A stretch of 64,000 nucleotides of DNA from Methyloligella sp. (GCA_021604645.1 BQJJ01000010.1:91684-155683); one strand, 5' to 3'; counted from the first letter of the stretch, positions 35,326 through 46,612 are shown. The notes: generated from the sequence alone by a model not told the origin. Made by a program: numbers and translations.

Positions 35326-36666
35326 ATGACGAAGAAAATTCACCATATCATTCTGACATGCACACTTTGCCTCGGAGTAATAGCGGCTAGTTTAATTACA
35401 CTCTCTACCAAATCTCTAGCGGCTTCATCTGTCTCAACATCATATGTAAATCCATTTCCAGCTGGTGGAACATATAAAGTTTTGATCATAGGAGATGGCT
35501 ATGCAGATGGTCTCTCTCTCGGTATGCGCTCAGCCACTGTATTAAATAAAAAGGTGACCCTTTTCCGGGAGGTTTCTTATAGCGCCAGTCTATTAAAGAA
35601 AAACCGCACAAGTTGGCTTGCGAAGGTAGATACATTACTACAAAAGCGCGTCTATGACATTGCTGTTGTCATGATTGGTTTTGGTGACAGACGATCAGTA
35701 AAAGTCAAAGGCAAATGGTACAATATGGATAAGCCTGAATGGCGCACTGAGTACCGAAAAAAAATAACCACACTTTTGAGAAAATTAGCAACTAAAAAAA
35801 TTGCAACCTATTGGGTCGGAATGCCAATCGTAAGAGGGCCTAAAACCGCCGCCGGACTCAAACTCATAAACGAAGTTGCCAGAAGTCAAACCGGCAGTGC
35901 AAGAGTAAAGTTTATCGATAACTGGCTGCACTTTGCCAATGAAGATGGCCAGTTCACCCAGTATGGCCCAGACGTGAATGGTAAAATCCGTCTACTAAGG
36001 CCAAAAGACGGATTGTTTTTCACCCGCGCCGGCTATGAAAAACTAGGTCATTTCGTTTATCGCTTCATTCAAAAAGATTTAAGAGAAGCAAAAGCCGAGC
36101 GCAATATTCCTCTCTTTGGAGATAATTCCGAACAGGACTATCTACTGCAAAGACACGCACTTGATGATCCAAAGAACAGAAGAAGACGCGCAGCCCTACA
36201 GGCAAGAAATCAAGGTAAAGAGCTAAAGAATAAAATCAAGCAATTATCAGGTGTTGGTCTGCAGAGAAACAAATATGACACTGCAAAACATTCGTCGATC
36301 ACGATTGATGCTGATAAATCGGGGTCAGGCAAAGCTATTACCCTGCAAATTGTCCGGCCTGCAATACCAGCAGCTGCTTTTTCAATTTCGCGGCGCTCTT
36401 CAAATTCATCAAGTTCAGACGGTGATGTAAACGGAGCCGAAGTGCTAAATGAAGTGATGGGAAATAGTATAGGGCTTTCTTTATCTTCAGTGTCTCAGCA
36501 AATCCTATCAAGCAAATCCAACAGGCGCATTCCTCTGACACAAACCCCATACTATAAATTACTTGTCCGAGGAGATGCACTCCAATCTAAATCTGGTCGC
36601 GCAGATCATTTTTCATGGATCCCTGAAGCCTCAGAAACTAAAACTTCTAATAAAAAAACAAATTAA
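35326..36666 (+). CDS. DUF459-type SGNH-fold protein, probably lacking the catalytic Ser and His
   Basis: The 446-residue protein has a signal peptide (about residues 10-32). Residues 50-255 match the DUF459/SGNH pattern: block I 'VLIIGDGYADGLSLGM', block III 'IGFGDRRSVKVKG' and block V 'DGLFFTRAGYEKLGHFVY'. In active relatives block I is GDS and block V has DxxH; here Ser is replaced by Gly-Tyr and His by Phe, so esterase activity is doubtful. Residues 270-446 are a low-complexity, basic and Ser-rich tail. It follows the two transglycosylase genes, so a role in cell wall or polysaccharide handling is likely. Confidence 0.75.
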   Translation: MTKKIHHIILTCTLCLGVIAASLITLSTKSLAASSVSTSYVNPFPAGGTYKVLIIGDGYADGLSLGMRSATVLNKKVTLFREVSYSASLLKKNRTSWLAKVDTLLQKRVYDIAVVMIGFGDRRSVKVKGKWYNMDKPEWRTEYRKKITTLLRKLATKKIATYWVGMPIVRGPKTAAGLKLINEVARSQTGSARVKFIDNWLHFANEDGQFTQYGPDVNGKIRLLRPKDGLFFTRAGYEKLGHFVYRFIQKDLREAKAERNIPLFGDNSEQDYLLQRHALDDPKNRRRRAALQARNQGKELKNKIKQLSGVGLQRNKYDTAKHSSITIDADKSGSGKAITLQIVRPAIPAAAFSISRRSSNSSSSDGDVNGAEVLNEVMGNSIGLSLSSVSQQILSSKSNRRIPLTQTPYYKLLVRGDALQSKSGRADHFSWIPEASETKTSNKKTN

Positions 36667-36680
36667 TACATTATAAAAAA

Positions 36681-36726
36681 ACCTCCTAAAAAACGACCCA
36701 AATAGGTGTCTTAAAGGAGGTCTTTT
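36681..36726 (+). terminator. possible terminator after the SGNH gene
   Basis: ACCTCCT (36681-36687) pairs with AGGAGGT (36715-36721), followed by CTTTT. The 27-base loop can form a second small stem. It is a weaker structure than the other terminators here. Confidence 0.5.
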
Positions 36727-36771
36727 AAAGGTGTCTCATGCCCAAAAAAGAGGCATGTGGTTTAATCTAAT

Positions 36772-38190
36772 TTACCGAGGTAAAATAGATGAACCAACCA
36801 AATATTCATCAACAGCTTTAGCTGCCTGTCGGCCTTCACGAATAGCCCAAACAACTAGAGATTGACCACGGCGCATATCGCCCGCAGCAAAAACACCGTC
36901 TTTACTTGTCTTATAATCTTGAACGTTTGCAAGAACATTGCCGCGGCCATCAAGCTCAAGTCCAAGACCATTGATCATGCCTTCATGAACAGGGTTGGTA
37001 AAGCCCATAGCCAGTAAAACAAGATCAGCTTTTAATTCAAAATCACTGCCGTCAATAGCTTGCATTTTCTCGTCAACCTTGACGCAATTAATAGCCATCA
37101 CCTTACCAGCACTGCCTTTGAATTCAGAAGTCATAACAGACCAGTCACGCTCCGCTCCTTCAGCTTGGCTGCTAGATGTTCGCATTTTCAGAGGCCAGTG
37201 AGGCCAGGTTAAGAGCTTGTCTTCAGCTTCAGGTGGCTTTGGCATAATCTCTAATTGAGTTACAGAGAGACAGCCTTGGCGAATAGATGTGCCAATACAG
37301 TCAGACCCAGTGTCGCCGCCGCCAATAACAACAACATGTTTGCCTTCTGCTAAAATCGGCTCATATTGAGTGATCGGTTCGTTAGAAACACGGCGGTTTT
37401 GTTGAGTAAGAAAATCCATGGCAAAATGCACACCATGTAAATCTCGTCCTGGAATTGGTAGATCACGCGGATCTTCCGAGCCACCAGTCAGCAAGAGAGC
37501 ATCATGCTCATCACGTAAATCTTCAATGGATTTATCAAAACCAACATTAATACCTGTGTGGAAGGTAACACCTTCTTGCTCCATTTGGCTCACACGGCGA
37601 TCAATTAATTTCTTATCGAGTTTAAAGTCAGGAATGCCATATCTAAGCAATCCGCCAGCTTTGTTATTCTTTTCATAAAGGTGAACATCATGACCAGCGC
37701 GTGCAAGTTGTTGAGCCGCAGCCATACCAGCTGGACCAGCACCAACAACAGCAACACGTTTGCCAGATTGTGATGGCGCTTGTACTGGCGGTAACCAACC
37801 ATTTTCCCAGGCCTTGTCAACAATCGCACATTCAACTGTCTTGATAGAAACAGGCATTTCTTCAAGGTTTAGCGTGCAAGCAGCTTCACAAGGGGCTGGA
37901 CAAATGCGGCCAGTAAATTCAGGGAAGTTATTGGTTGAATGCAAATTCTCGGAAGCCTCCTTCCAATCGTCATTAAATACCAAATCATTCCAATCTGGAA
38001 TTTGGTTATTCACCGGGCAACCCGTATGACAGAAAGGAATACCGCAATCCATACAACGAGCAGCCTGTCCCTTTACCTGCTCTTCAGATAAAGGAATAAC
38101 GAACTCATCATAATGACGAATACGATCAGACGCTGGCTTATAAGAGCGTTCTTGTTTTTCAATTTCAAGAAATCCAGTAATCTTACCCAT
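36772..38190 (-). CDS. gltD: glutamate synthase (NADPH) small subunit
   Basis: The 472-residue protein has the N-terminal Fe-S cluster cysteines '[20 protein letters not shown]' (residues 40-60 region), '[13 protein letters not shown]' (about 95-107), the FAD-binding '[21 protein letters not shown]' (quoted in part, near 148) and the NADPH-binding '[16 protein letters not shown]' (near 288). It supplies electrons from NADPH to the large subunit GltB. Its start overlaps the gltB stop by one base (TAATG), so the two genes are translationally coupled, gltB first. Confidence 0.97.
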   Translation of the reverse strand: MGKITGFLEIEKQERSYKPASDRIRHYDEFVIPLSEEQVKGQAARCMDCGIPFCHTGCPVNNQIPDWNDLVFNDDWKEASENLHSTNNFPEFTGRICPAPCEAACTLNLEEMPVSIKTVECAIVDKAWENGWLPPVQAPSQSGKRVAVVGAGPAGMAAAQQLARAGHDVHLYEKNNKAGGLLRYGIPDFKLDKKLIDRRVSQMEQEGVTFHTGINVGFDKSIEDLRDEHDALLLTGGSEDPRDLPIPGRDLHGVHFAMDFLTQQNRRVSNEPITQYEPILAEGKHVVVIGGGDTGSDCIGTSIRQGCLSVTQLEIMPKPPEAEDKLLTWPHWPLKMRTSSSQAEGAERDWSVMTSEFKGSAGKVMAINCVKVDEKMQAIDGSDFELKADLVLLAMGFTNPVHEGMINGLGLELDGRGNVLANVQDYKTSKDGVFAAGDMRRGQSLVVWAIREGRQAAKAVDEYLVGSSILPR

Positions 38191-41100
38191 TACTTATCCC
38201 CTCTTAAACCAATTTCTAACTCACCTTCAGGTGTATTATTTTGCTGACGCGCCATTTCTGTCAATGCACGTCGATATTCAACCGGCATCACTTTCACAAA
38301 TTTTGAAAGACTAGTTTCCCAATTGCTCAAAATGTCTTTTGCTCTAGTTGATCCAGTATAATGAGCATGTCGCTCGATCAATTGATAAAGACGCTCAGCA
38401 TCCATAGTCGTCATGTCATGCATCACGTCTACGAGACCATGAGACTCAAGATCACCAGATTGATGGCTCTTGGATGATAGACTGTCTTCTTCTTGCACAA
38501 TAGGTTCAAGATCAACCATTGCCATATTACAGCGCCGCTCAAAGTCATCAGCTTCGTCATAAACGTAGGCAATACCGCCAGACATACCAGCTGCAAAGTT
38601 CCGCCCGGTTTCACCAAGCACAACGACAACACCGCCAGTCATATACTCACAGCCATGATCACCAGTGCCTTCAACAACAGCAATCGCACCAGAGTTACGA
38701 ACAGCAAAACGCTCGCCAGCAACACCGCGCAAATAAGCTTCGCCAGAAATAGCACCATAAAGAACAGTGTTACCAACAATAATGCTTTCTTCAGGAACAA
38801 TGCCTGATTCAACCGGAGGTCTCACGATCAACCGGCCACCAGAAAGCCCCTTACCAACATAGTCATTACCAACACCAATGAGATCTAGGGTGACGCCTTG
38901 TGTTACAAAGGCACCAAAACTCTGGCCACATGTGCCGCGCAAGGTTGCCCAAACACTGTCATCCGGTAATCCTTGAACACCATGTTTAAGGGCAATTTCA
39001 CCAGAAAGCATCGCACCAGCAGAGCGGTCAATATTTGTGATCGGCAGATCAATCTTAACGGCCTTACCATCTTCAATAGCAGGTTTCGCTAGTTCAATGA
39101 GTTTACGGTCAAGAATATCATCAATCATGTGTTGTTGTGTTTGACTATGATGAATACCAATCTCGTCACCAACATCAGGGCGGTGGAAGAGGTTAGTAAA
39201 GTCAAGACCTTGAGCTTTCCAATGATCAATAGCTGTATCTTTTTCAAGATATTCAGAATGACCAACAAGCTCGGTCAAAGACTTAATACCAAGTTCAGCC
39301 ATTAAAGCTCTTACTTCTTCAGCAACAAAGAAGAAGTAATTAATTACATGCTCAGGCGCACCTTTAAAGCGTTTTCTAAGCACAGGGTCTTGCGTCGCAA
39401 TACCAACTGGACATGTGTTTAGATGACACTTACGCATCATCAAGCAACCAGCAGCAATCAATGGCGCTGTCGCAAAACCAAACTCGTCTGCACCAAGCAG
39501 TGCACCAATTAACACGTCGCGGCCCGTACGTAATCCACCATCAACCTGCAAAGCAATGCGAGAACGTAAATTGTTCAGAACAAGTGTTTGCTGAGTTTCA
39601 GCCAAACCAATTTCCCAAGGAGAACCAGCATGCTTAATTGAAGTAAGTGGTGAAGCGCCTGTACCGCCTTCGAAGCCGGAAACAGTAATGTGATCAGCTC
39701 TGGCCTTCGCTACACCAGCAGCAACCGTACCAACACCAACCTCAGAAACCAGCTTCACACTAATATCAGCGCGAGGGTTCACATTTTTGAGGTCATAAAT
39801 AAGCTGTGCCAAATCCTCAATCGAATAGATATCATGGTGTGGAGGAGGTGAAATCAAGCCAACACCTGGTGTTGAATGACGAACCTTAGCAATAACACCG
39901 TCAACCTTATGGCCAGGCAGCTGTCCACCTTCACCTGGTTTCGCACCCTGAGCCATTTTAATCTGGATCATATCTGAGTTCGCAAGATATTCTGTAGTCA
40001 CACCAAAACGACCAGACGCCACTTGCTTAATTGCAGAGCGTTCGCTATCGCCATTAGGAAGAGGTGTGAAGCGTTCCCGCTCTTCGCCGCCCTCACCAGT
40101 GTTTGACTTACCACCAATGCGGTTCATAGCAATCGCAAGAGTTGTGTGAGATTCGCGAGATATTGAGCCATAAGACATGGCACCAGTTGAGAAGCGTTTC
40201 ACGATATCAGTAGCAGGTTCAACTTCATCAATAGAAATTGGTGAACGACCGATTTCTTCAGCTGATTTGATACGGAAAAGGCCGCGCAATGTCTTCAAGC
40301 GTTTAGCTTGATCATTCACCGCTTTGGCAAATTCAGCATATTTCTCAGCTGAGTTACCGCGAACAGCATGTTGCAAGTCAGCAATGGTCTCTGGCTCCCA
40401 AACGTGAGCCTCACCGCGGGTCCGATAAGCATATTCACCGCCAACATCAAGAGAGTTAGTCATGATCATTTCATGACCAAACGCAGACGCATGACGATTA
40501 AATGTCTCAACGGCAATTTCGCGCAGCCCAACACCTTCAATTTGAGAATGCGTGCCAGTAAAATACCGTTTGATGAATTCGCTATTTAAGCCAACAGCAT
40601 CAAAAATTTGAGCACCACAATAAGATTGGTAAGTCGAGATGCCCATTTTAGACATCACTTTTAGAAGCCCTTTGTTCACAGCCTTGCGGTAGCGATTCTT
40701 AGCTTCAGAAAATGTAATGTCTTCATCAAGATCTGGTGCGATCTTTTCAAGAGTGTCAAAAGCAAGATAAGGGTTCACTGCTTCAGCGCCAAAACCACCA
40801 AGTGTAGCAAATTGGTTGATCTCAACAGCTTCGCCTGTTTCAACAAGCAAGCCAACTGATGTACGCAGCCCTTTAACAATCAAGCTCTGATGTACAGCTG
40901 ATGTCGCAAGAAGCGATGGGATCGCAATCCGATCAGGTGATACAGCGCGATCAGAAAGAATGATAATGTTAAAGCCTGTTTTAACGGCCTCTTCTGCCTG
41001 TGACTTAAGATTAGCTAAAGCACTTTCCATACCATCAACCCCATCAGTCACGGGGAAGGTAATATCAAGTGTCTTCGTTTTGAATTTATTATCCGGAATG

Positions 41101-42893
41101 TCACCAATCGCGCGGATCTTCTCAAGCCCTTCATTTGAAAGAACCGGTTGAGAAACTTCAAGTCGCTTCAAGTCTGAGCGGTTTTCATGATCAAGCAAAT
41201 TCGGGCGCGGGCCAATAAAGCTCACAAGTGACATCACTAATTCTTCGCGAATAGGGTCAATCGGTGGGTTGGTTACTTGCGCAAAATTTTGCTTAAAATA
41301 AGTGTGCAATAATTTCGGTCGATCAGAAAGGGCTGCCACTGGCGTATCTGTACCCATAGAACCAGTTGCTTCTTGACCAGTTAAAGCCATTGGCTCCAGC
41401 AAGAACTTAATGGTCTCTGATGTGATGCCGAAAGCTTGTTGCTTATCAAGCAAGCTAACAGTTGATGGATCATCAATATGAGGAACCTCTGGGAGTTCCG
41501 CTACTTTAATCTGTCCCTTCTCTAACCATTCTTGATAAGGATGGCTTTTAGCAAGGTCAGACTTTAATTCCTCATCAGAAACAATCCGCCCCTTTTCAAG
41601 GTCGATAAGAAGCATTTTACCTGGCTGTAAGCGCCACTTATGAGTGATTTTAGTTTCTTCAAATGTAAGCACGCCCATTTCAGAGGCAAGCATAACAATG
41701 TCATCTGATGTCACAAGATAACGGGCAGGGCGCAAACCATTACGGTCAAGTGTAGCGCCAATTTTCAGGCCGTCTGTAAAGGCCAATGCAGCTGGGCCAT
41801 CCCATGGTTCCATAATAGCAGCGTTATATTCATAAAAAGCGCGCCGTTCATCATCCATCAATGGATTACCAGCCCAGGCTTCCGGCACAAGAAGCATCAT
41901 AGCATGAGCCATGTCATAGCCACCACGTACAAGAAGTTCTAATGCATTATCAAAACTCGCACTATCAGATTGACCTTCAGGAATAAGCGGCCAAATCTTG
42001 TCTAAATCATCTCCGATGATTTCTGATTTCATAGTTGCTTGTCGAGCAGCCATCCAGTTCACATTGCCGCGAACGGTATTAATCTCACCATTATGACAAA
42101 TCATACGGAAAGGTTGTGCCAATGACCATGTTGGGAATGTGTTTGTTGAAAAACGCTGGTGAACCAGAGCCAAAGCTGATTGCACACGCTCATCTGTCAG
42201 GTCTTTAAAGTAATTGCCTACCTGGAATGAAAGCAGCAAGCCTTTGTAAAGCACTGTGCGAGCTGACATAGAAGAGATATAGAAGAACTCATAACCTTCT
42301 GGTTTCTCGCGCTCAACACGTAGTTCAATACAACGACGAATAATAAAGAGTTTTAACTCAAAATCTTCAACTGAAGAGATGTCATCACTGCGTCCAATAA
42401 AAACCTGTACATGATCAGGCTCTGTTGGCAAAACGGAATAACCTAGATCAGAATTATCAACAGGCACATCCCTCCAGCCAAGGAAATCTTGACCACGTGC
42501 TTTAATTTCTTCTTCGATAATCGACTGAATATGTAGGCGCGCAGCCGGATCTTTCGGTAAGAAGATCGGCGCAGCTGAATAAGACCCAACTTCAGGCAAT
42601 TCAACGCCTTGTTCCTTTAGAACAGGACGGAAGAATTCATCTGGGGTTTGAATAAGAATGCCACAACCATCACCAGCCTTCGGGTCAGCACCAACAGCAC
42701 CGCGGTGCTCAAGGTTCTTGAGGATTTCTAATCCTTTAGACACGATATCATGGCTTTTAACATTCTTCATGTGCGCAACAAAACCGATACCGCAGGCATC
42801 ATGTTCGTTTCTAGGGTCATATAGCCCTTCAGCACCCTGCACTAGGGATTTATTTTTGTTTTCTTGTGTCACTTTATGGCTCAATTTTTTCAT
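38190..42893 (-). CDS. gltB: glutamate synthase (NADPH) large subunit
   Basis: I choose the ATG at 42893 (1567 residues), preceded by GGAGAG; a TTG at 42929 is in frame. A propeptide of 33 residues precedes the N-terminal nucleophile Cys34 of the glutamine amidotransferase domain ('[12 protein letters not shown]'). The FMN-binding synthase domain lies at about 850-1230 ('[20 protein letters not shown]', '[19 protein letters not shown]') with the 3Fe-4S cysteines in '[18 protein letters not shown]' near 1150. The GXGXG beta-helix domain is C-terminal. It makes two glutamates from glutamine and 2-oxoglutarate, the second half of ammonia assimilation; GlnE in this window controls the first half. 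Confidence 0.97.
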   Translation of the reverse strand: MKKLSHKVTQENKNKSLVQGAEGLYDPRNEHDACGIGFVAHMKNVKSHDIVSKGLEILKNLEHRGAVGADPKAGDGCGILIQTPDEFFRPVLKEQGVELPEVGSYSAAPIFLPKDPAARLHIQSIIEEEIKARGQDFLGWRDVPVDNSDLGYSVLPTEPDHVQVFIGRSDDISSVEDFELKLFIIRRCIELRVEREKPEGYEFFYISSMSARTVLYKGLLLSFQVGNYFKDLTDERVQSALALVHQRFSTNTFPTWSLAQPFRMICHNGEINTVRGNVNWMAARQATMKSEIIGDDLDKIWPLIPEGQSDSASFDNALELLVRGGYDMAHAMMLLVPEAWAGNPLMDDERRAFYEYNAAIMEPWDGPAALAFTDGLKIGATLDRNGLRPARYLVTSDDIVMLASEMGVLTFEETKITHKWRLQPGKMLLIDLEKGRIVSDEELKSDLAKSHPYQEWLEKGQIKVAELPEVPHIDDPSTVSLLDKQQAFGITSETIKFLLEPMALTGQEATGSMGTDTPVAALSDRPKLLHTYFKQNFAQVTNPPIDPIREELVMSLVSFIGPRPNLLDHENRSDLKRLEVSQPVLSNEGLEKIRAIGDIPDNKFKTKTLDITFPVTDGVDGMESALANLKSQAEEAVKTGFNIIILSDRAVSPDRIAIPSLLATSAVHQSLIVKGLRTSVGLLVETGEAVEINQFATLGGFGAEAVNPYLAFDTLEKIAPDLDEDITFSEAKNRYRKAVNKGLLKVMSKMGISTYQSYCGAQIFDAVGLNSEFIKRYFTGTHSQIEGVGLREIAVETFNRHASAFGHEMIMTNSLDVGGEYAYRTRGEAHVWEPETIADLQHAVRGNSAEKYAEFAKAVNDQAKRLKTLRGLFRIKSAEEIGRSPISIDEVEPATDIVKRFSTGAMSYGSISRESHTTLAIAMNRIGGKSNTGEGGEERERFTPLPNGDSERSAIKQVASGRFGVTTEYLANSDMIQIKMAQGAKPGEGGQLPGHKVDGVIAKVRHSTPGVGLISPPPHHDIYSIEDLAQLIYDLKNVNPRADISVKLVSEVGVGTVAAGVAKARADHITVSGFEGGTGASPLTSIKHAGSPWEIGLAETQQTLVLNNLRSRIALQVDGGLRTGRDVLIGALLGADEFGFATAPLIAAGCLMMRKCHLNTCPVGIATQDPVLRKRFKGAPEHVINYFFFVAEEVRALMAELGIKSLTELVGHSEYLEKDTAIDHWKAQGLDFTNLFHRPDVGDEIGIHHSQTQQHMIDDILDRKLIELAKPAIEDGKAVKIDLPITNIDRSAGAMLSGEIALKHGVQGLPDDSVWATLRGTCGQSFGAFVTQGVTLDLIGVGNDYVGKGLSGGRLIVRPPVESGIVPEESIIVGNTVLYGAISGEAYLRGVAGERFAVRNSGAIAVVEGTGDHGCEYMTGGVVVVLGETGRNFAAGMSGGIAYVYDEADDFERRCNMAMVDLEPIVQEEDSLSSKSHQSGDLESHGLVDVMHDMTTMDAERLYQLIERHAHYTGSTRAKDILSNWETSLSKFVKVMPVEYRRALTEMARQQNNTPEGELEIGLRGDK

Positions 42894-43545
42894 CCAAATA
42901 GTCTCTCCACCCAAATGATCCCTCCACAATGTGCGCTAAAAACAGCAAAGCGCAAAGTTTGTGTGGCTCACATAAGCACAAGCCATCCCCTATCAGCTGC
43001 GTATCGAATTAAAAAAATTCCAAACACATTGACCGTGCGATGACATTTATTTTTAGACAGTGCCTAACAAATGAGAACAATTCATCATTTTAGAACGGTT
43101 CATTTGCAACTTGTCTTAATATCCAATTTTACTAAATAGTGAGAGCCGCTTTTCGAATTTCATCGCGTCTTAGACCATCAGCAAATCATTAAAAGCTGAA
43201 AGGGTCTCATGCGGCAATATCCAATTTAGACCAAAAAGCAGGGCACCTTTAAAGAACTCATCACTATCAGTGGCAAAGGACAGTATAGCTGACCTATTGC
43301 TTGCGTAAAGTGCCAGATTTCAAGCCGAGTGACAAGTTCCCTTGTGAAACTTTAGTAAAATTGCGTCAAATTACCTAATTTTGGTATTAAAACACCCTAA
43401 TTTAGATAATTATAGCCCATATGTGACAATTGTATCTCATACAAATGGCATAAGTTTGCCATTTGCAAAGGGAGTACTCTTGGGGGTAAAACAAACACAA
43501 ACCCTGTGTGATTCTCACCAAAACTTACTCAAAGGCGATGTGTAA
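42894..43545. other. gltB - S9 peptidase divergent intergenic region
   Basis: About 650 bases without a convincing gene between divergent genes. Near the peptidase a perfect hairpin CAAATGGCA-TAAGTT-TGCCATTTG (43442-43465) is followed by AAAGGGAG. The rest carries only AT-rich sequence and presumably both promoters; I could not place a nitrogen (NtrC or sigma-54) site. Confidence 0.45.
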
Positions 43546-45468
43546 ATGGATAATAAAACAAAAGAAATCCAACCCTTTGGACTATGGAGCCCTGCAATTA
43601 CTGCAGAAAATGTTGTCACAAAAGCCTTAAGGTTCAGCTCGTTACAAAGTACTGGCCATTATCTTTATTGGTGCGAACAAAGGTCGCAGGAAAAAGGGCG
43701 CGGTGTGATCATGCGCTGGGATGAAGAAGATGGTTTAAAGCAATTATTACCATCTAAATTTTCTGCACGGTCTAAAGTTCATGAATATGGAGGTGGAGAT
43801 TTTTGCGTGGCTGATGGCAAAATCTTTTTTGTAAATGAAATAGATCAGCAAGTTTATTCTTTCAGTGAAGGCAATGAGCCAGAACAAATAACCAACGCCC
43901 CGGCTTTTCGTTTCGCAGATCTAACATATGATCATGCCCGAGATAGATTAATCGCCATTGCAGAAGAGCATAAAGAGGGCGAAAACTTACCCTTGAATAG
44001 TCTCGTGAATATCGGGCTCTCCGGTTATGAGTTTGGCGGTGTATCAATCATGGACGATGTGTGTGATTTTTATGCAAGTCCAACCATAAGTCCAGATCAT
44101 AACCAGTTAGCATGGCTTCAATGGAATTTACCACACATGCCATGGGAAACAGCAGAATGCATGGTGAGCTCACTGGAACAACCACGTCTAAGTCCAAAGC
44201 GAATAGCTGGCGGTATAAAAGAAGGTGGTCAAGCTTCAGCTTGTTTTCAACCCCAGTGGGACAAGTTAAATCAGCTTTACTTCATTTCCGATCAGTCAGG
44301 TTTTGGTCAGTTGTATAAATATTCTCCATTTGGCGAGCAAACAATTGAACTTGTCGAGGCACAAAATGAGACTGCGGATGCACTAAGAGCTCAATGGGTG
44401 TTTGGTATGGGAGCTTTCGCCCTTTCTCAAACAGGTCAAATCATGATTTCAGCTTATGAAGAAGGTAAAAACCAACTTCAATTGATAGATGAAAACGAAA
44501 ATACAAAGCAGTTACAAACAACAGCCCAATCAGTTGAAACGCCTCACTTTATAGGAAGTAATATTGCGGCCATTATCACAGGTAAAGACAGCCCGCCCTC
44601 AGTAGGGCTAATTCATTCAGAAACCGGAAAAACTCAAATCATACAAGCAGGTTGTTTTGTAGAGTGTAAAACAGCTGATTTATCTGAAGGCCAGTTAAAA
44701 AAATACCCTGGTAAGCAAGGAGATGTCTACGGTCTTTATTACCCACCTACAAATGCGTGCTTTTCTGGTGAAGAAGGCTCAAAACCACCAACTATACTCA
44801 CTATTCATGGTGGCCCAACAGCAATGGCTGATCGTGGTTTAAAGATGAAAACTCAATATTGGACCAACAGAGGCTATGCAGTATTTGATATCGATTACTC
44901 AGGCTCTAGTGGGTACGGCAAGGCCTACCGCAATCGTCTCAATTCAAACTGGGGAATTGCAGATGTAAACGATGTCATCAGCGCAGCTGACTTCTTGATT
45001 GAGCAAAACATTGCAGATCCTGCAAGGCTTATTGTTACTGGAGGCAGTGCAGGCGGCTATACCTGTTTAATGGCATTGATTAAATCTAATCTCTTTAAAT
45101 GCGCATCTTGTAATTACCCTGTAACCGATTTGGGGCAACTGCTAGAAATCACACATAAATTTGAATATGGCTATACATATGCTCTCACTGGCACAACAAT
45201 AGAAAATGCCAAACAAGAATTATCTGAGCGCTCTGTTTTGTCTCACTTAGATAAACTGAATGCCCCTGTTATTTTCTTCCAAGGCACTGAAGATAAAGTT
45301 GTGCCCCCTTCACAACCAACTGCTGTCTATGAAGCTTTAAGAGAAAAAGGGGTTGAGGCAGAATTGTATCTCTTTAAAAATGAAGGCCATGGCTTCCGCC
45401 AAGCAGAAACAATAATGAAAGTTTTAGAGGAAGAAGAACGCTTCTTTAAACAAGCCCTTAATATCTAA
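43546..45468 (+). CDS. S9-family prolyl oligopeptidase-like peptidase
   Basis: The 640-residue protein has an N-terminal beta-propeller (about residues 20-390) and a C-terminal alpha/beta hydrolase domain. The nucleophile is Ser501 in 'GGSAGGYTCL'; the acid is Asp in 'GTEDKVVPPSQP' and the base His in 'KNEGHGFRQ'. 'TILTIHGGPTAMADRGL' forms the oxyanion region. This is the acylaminoacyl-peptidase/DPP-like branch. No signal peptide is seen, so it should be cytoplasmic and degrade small peptides. It is transcribed alone from a long upstream region. Confidence 0.93.
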   Translation: MDNKTKEIQPFGLWSPAITAENVVTKALRFSSLQSTGHYLYWCEQRSQEKGRGVIMRWDEEDGLKQLLPSKFSARSKVHEYGGGDFCVADGKIFFVNEIDQQVYSFSEGNEPEQITNAPAFRFADLTYDHARDRLIAIAEEHKEGENLPLNSLVNIGLSGYEFGGVSIMDDVCDFYASPTISPDHNQLAWLQWNLPHMPWETAECMVSSLEQPRLSPKRIAGGIKEGGQASACFQPQWDKLNQLYFISDQSGFGQLYKYSPFGEQTIELVEAQNETADALRAQWVFGMGAFALSQTGQIMISAYEEGKNQLQLIDENENTKQLQTTAQSVETPHFIGSNIAAIITGKDSPPSVGLIHSETGKTQIIQAGCFVECKTADLSEGQLKKYPGKQGDVYGLYYPPTNACFSGEEGSKPPTILTIHGGPTAMADRGLKMKTQYWTNRGYAVFDIDYSGSSGYGKAYRNRLNSNWGIADVNDVISAADFLIEQNIADPARLIVTGGSAGGYTCLMALIKSNLFKCASCNYPVTDLGQLLEITHKFEYGYTYALTGTTIENAKQELSERSVLSHLDKLNAPVIFFQGTEDKVVPPSQPTAVYEALREKGVEAELYLFKNEGHGFRQAETIMKVLEEEERFFKQALNI

Positions 45469-45635
45469 ATAGTCTGATTTTAAAAGACTTAGAAACATGA
45501 AAGGAAGATGAACAAGGAATTCGAATTAAGTTCAGGTTGAAAAATCTATAGTCAGGTCAAGAGTTAAGAAAACTGACGAAAAATAAAAAATTCAACGAGA
45601 TGAAAAATCTCTTTTTGAACTTTAGGAGACTTCAA

Positions 45636-45992
45636 ATGTTTAAGAAAATCATAGCAATCGCCGCTTTAGTAGGTGTAGGACTTTTTGCCAGCGTTTCAGG
45701 CGCTTCAGCCCATTCAAATGGTTACAAAAAACATTATCACGGGCCCGGTTATGGCTATAATCCAGGCATTCCTCTTCATGTAATTCGTAAGAAATTACGC
45801 CACCGTGGCTTTTATAAAATCCGTTTCGTAGACCGCTACTTGCCAGTTTATAAAGCGCGAGTTTGTAAACGCGGTAAACGCTTTAAACTACGTATTAACC
45901 GTTGGGGTGAAGTGATGGGCCGTAAACGTATCGGTTGGTGTGGTTATGGCTATGGTTATAGAAAAGGTCACCGTCACAACTCAAACTGGTAA
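45636..45992 (+). CDS. small basic secreted protein, paralog 1
   Basis: I choose the ATG at 45636, with AGGAG seven bases upstream; an earlier ATG at 45600 lacks one. The 118-residue product has a signal peptide ending about residue 24 ('VSGASAHS'), then a Gly/Tyr/His-rich stretch and a strongly basic domain with 'IRKKLRHRGFYKIRFVD', 'ARVCKRGKRFKLRIN' and 'WGEVMGRKRIGWCG'. The pattern (Ile-Arg-x-x-Leu, Gly-aromatic, positions spaced as in a beta hairpin, then Lys-Leu) recurs in the proteins at 46878 and 47702. It resembles the small PepSY-like secreted proteins of rhizobia, but the match is weak. Function unknown. Confidence 0.75.
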   Translation: MFKKIIAIAALVGVGLFASVSGASAHSNGYKKHYHGPGYGYNPGIPLHVIRKKLRHRGFYKIRFVDRYLPVYKARVCKRGKRFKLRINRWGEVMGRKRIGWCGYGYGYRKGHRHNSNW

Positions 45993-46020
45993 GTATTAAA
46001 TAAGTAAATTAGATCTAAAA

Positions 46021-46052
46021 AACCCCTCTTGAAAATTCCAAGAGGGGTTTTT
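46021..46052. terminator. Rho-independent terminator between paralog 1 and hsp20
   Basis: AACCCCTCTTG (46021-46031), loop AAAATTC-like, CAAGAGGGGTT (46039-46049), then TTTT; A-rich on the left side. It lies between convergent genes and suits both. Confidence 0.9.
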
Positions 46053-46101
46053 TCATTGTTGTTCAAGTTAGCTACAATTTGTTACGACTAGAGACTAGCC
46101 C

Positions 46102-46551
46102 CTAGTCAGCTTGTATTGTTCTTGGCGTTTCTTGTTTAACGATAGAAATTTTACGAGCTTTCATTTTCTCTGGGATTTCTCTTTTTAAATCAATGTGTAA
46201 AAGACCGTTTTCAAGTTTCGCGCCGGTCACCTCAACATGGTCTGCAAGTTGAAAATTCCGTTTAAAAGCACGATTAGCAATTCCCTGATGCAAATATTCG
46301 ATGTCTTCAGCCGGCGTCTTATCGCCAACAACCTGCAGTGATTGCTCTTTTATTTCAATGTCAATTTCATCATCGGTAAACCCGGCAACTGCCATGGAGA
46401 TCCGGTAGGTATTCTCATCAAATTTCTGAATATTGTAAGGAGGGTAGGTCGTAGTGGTTTTTTCAATATGTCCAGTATTATCGAGTAAATTAAACAGATG
46501 ATCAAACCCAACGGTTGATTTGTATAGCGGTGTAAAATCTAAATGTTGCAT
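46102..46551 (-). CDS. small heat shock protein Hsp20 (IbpA family)
   Basis: I choose the ATG at 46551 ('MQHLDFTPLYKSTVGFDHLF', 149 residues), with AAAGGA seven bases upstream; an in-frame upstream ATG at 46608 is within the proposed thermometer. The alpha-crystallin domain spans about residues 32-128 ('YPPYNIQKFDENTYRISMAVAGF', quoted in part; 'LENGLLHIDLKREIPE'). The N-terminal 'FDHLFNLLDN' and the C-terminal tail are typical of IbpA-type proteins, which hold unfolded proteins for refolding. The leader carries ROSE-like RNA thermometer features. Confidence 0.93.
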   Translation of the reverse strand: MQHLDFTPLYKSTVGFDHLFNLLDNTGHIEKTTTTYPPYNIQKFDENTYRISMAVAGFTDDEIDIEIKEQSLQVVGDKTPAEDIEYLHQGIANRAFKRNFQLADHVEVTGAKLENGLLHIDLKREIPEKMKARKISIVKQETPRTIQAD

Positions 46552-46612
46552 ATCATATCCTTTCATATAAGCGACATGGCAAATAAACAAAGCGCCATTA
46601 AATGGCATTTGA
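46552..46612 (-). promoter_or_regulatory. ROSE-type RNA thermometer in the hsp20 leader
   Basis: On the transcript strand, GUCGCUU (complement of 46569-46575) can pair with the ribosome site AAAGGA (complement of 46558-46563): UCGCUU against AAGGA leaves one G opposite the pairing, which is the hallmark of ROSE elements (U-C/U-GCU against AGGA). Upstream, GCCATT-AAATGGC pairing (46594-46606) gives a further hairpin. ROSE elements are common in front of rhizobial hsp20 genes and melt at heat shock. Confidence 0.6.

Noticed and set aside
38429..38807. Frames overlapping the gltB 3' end
   Set aside because: They are shadows of the strongly supported gltB frame.
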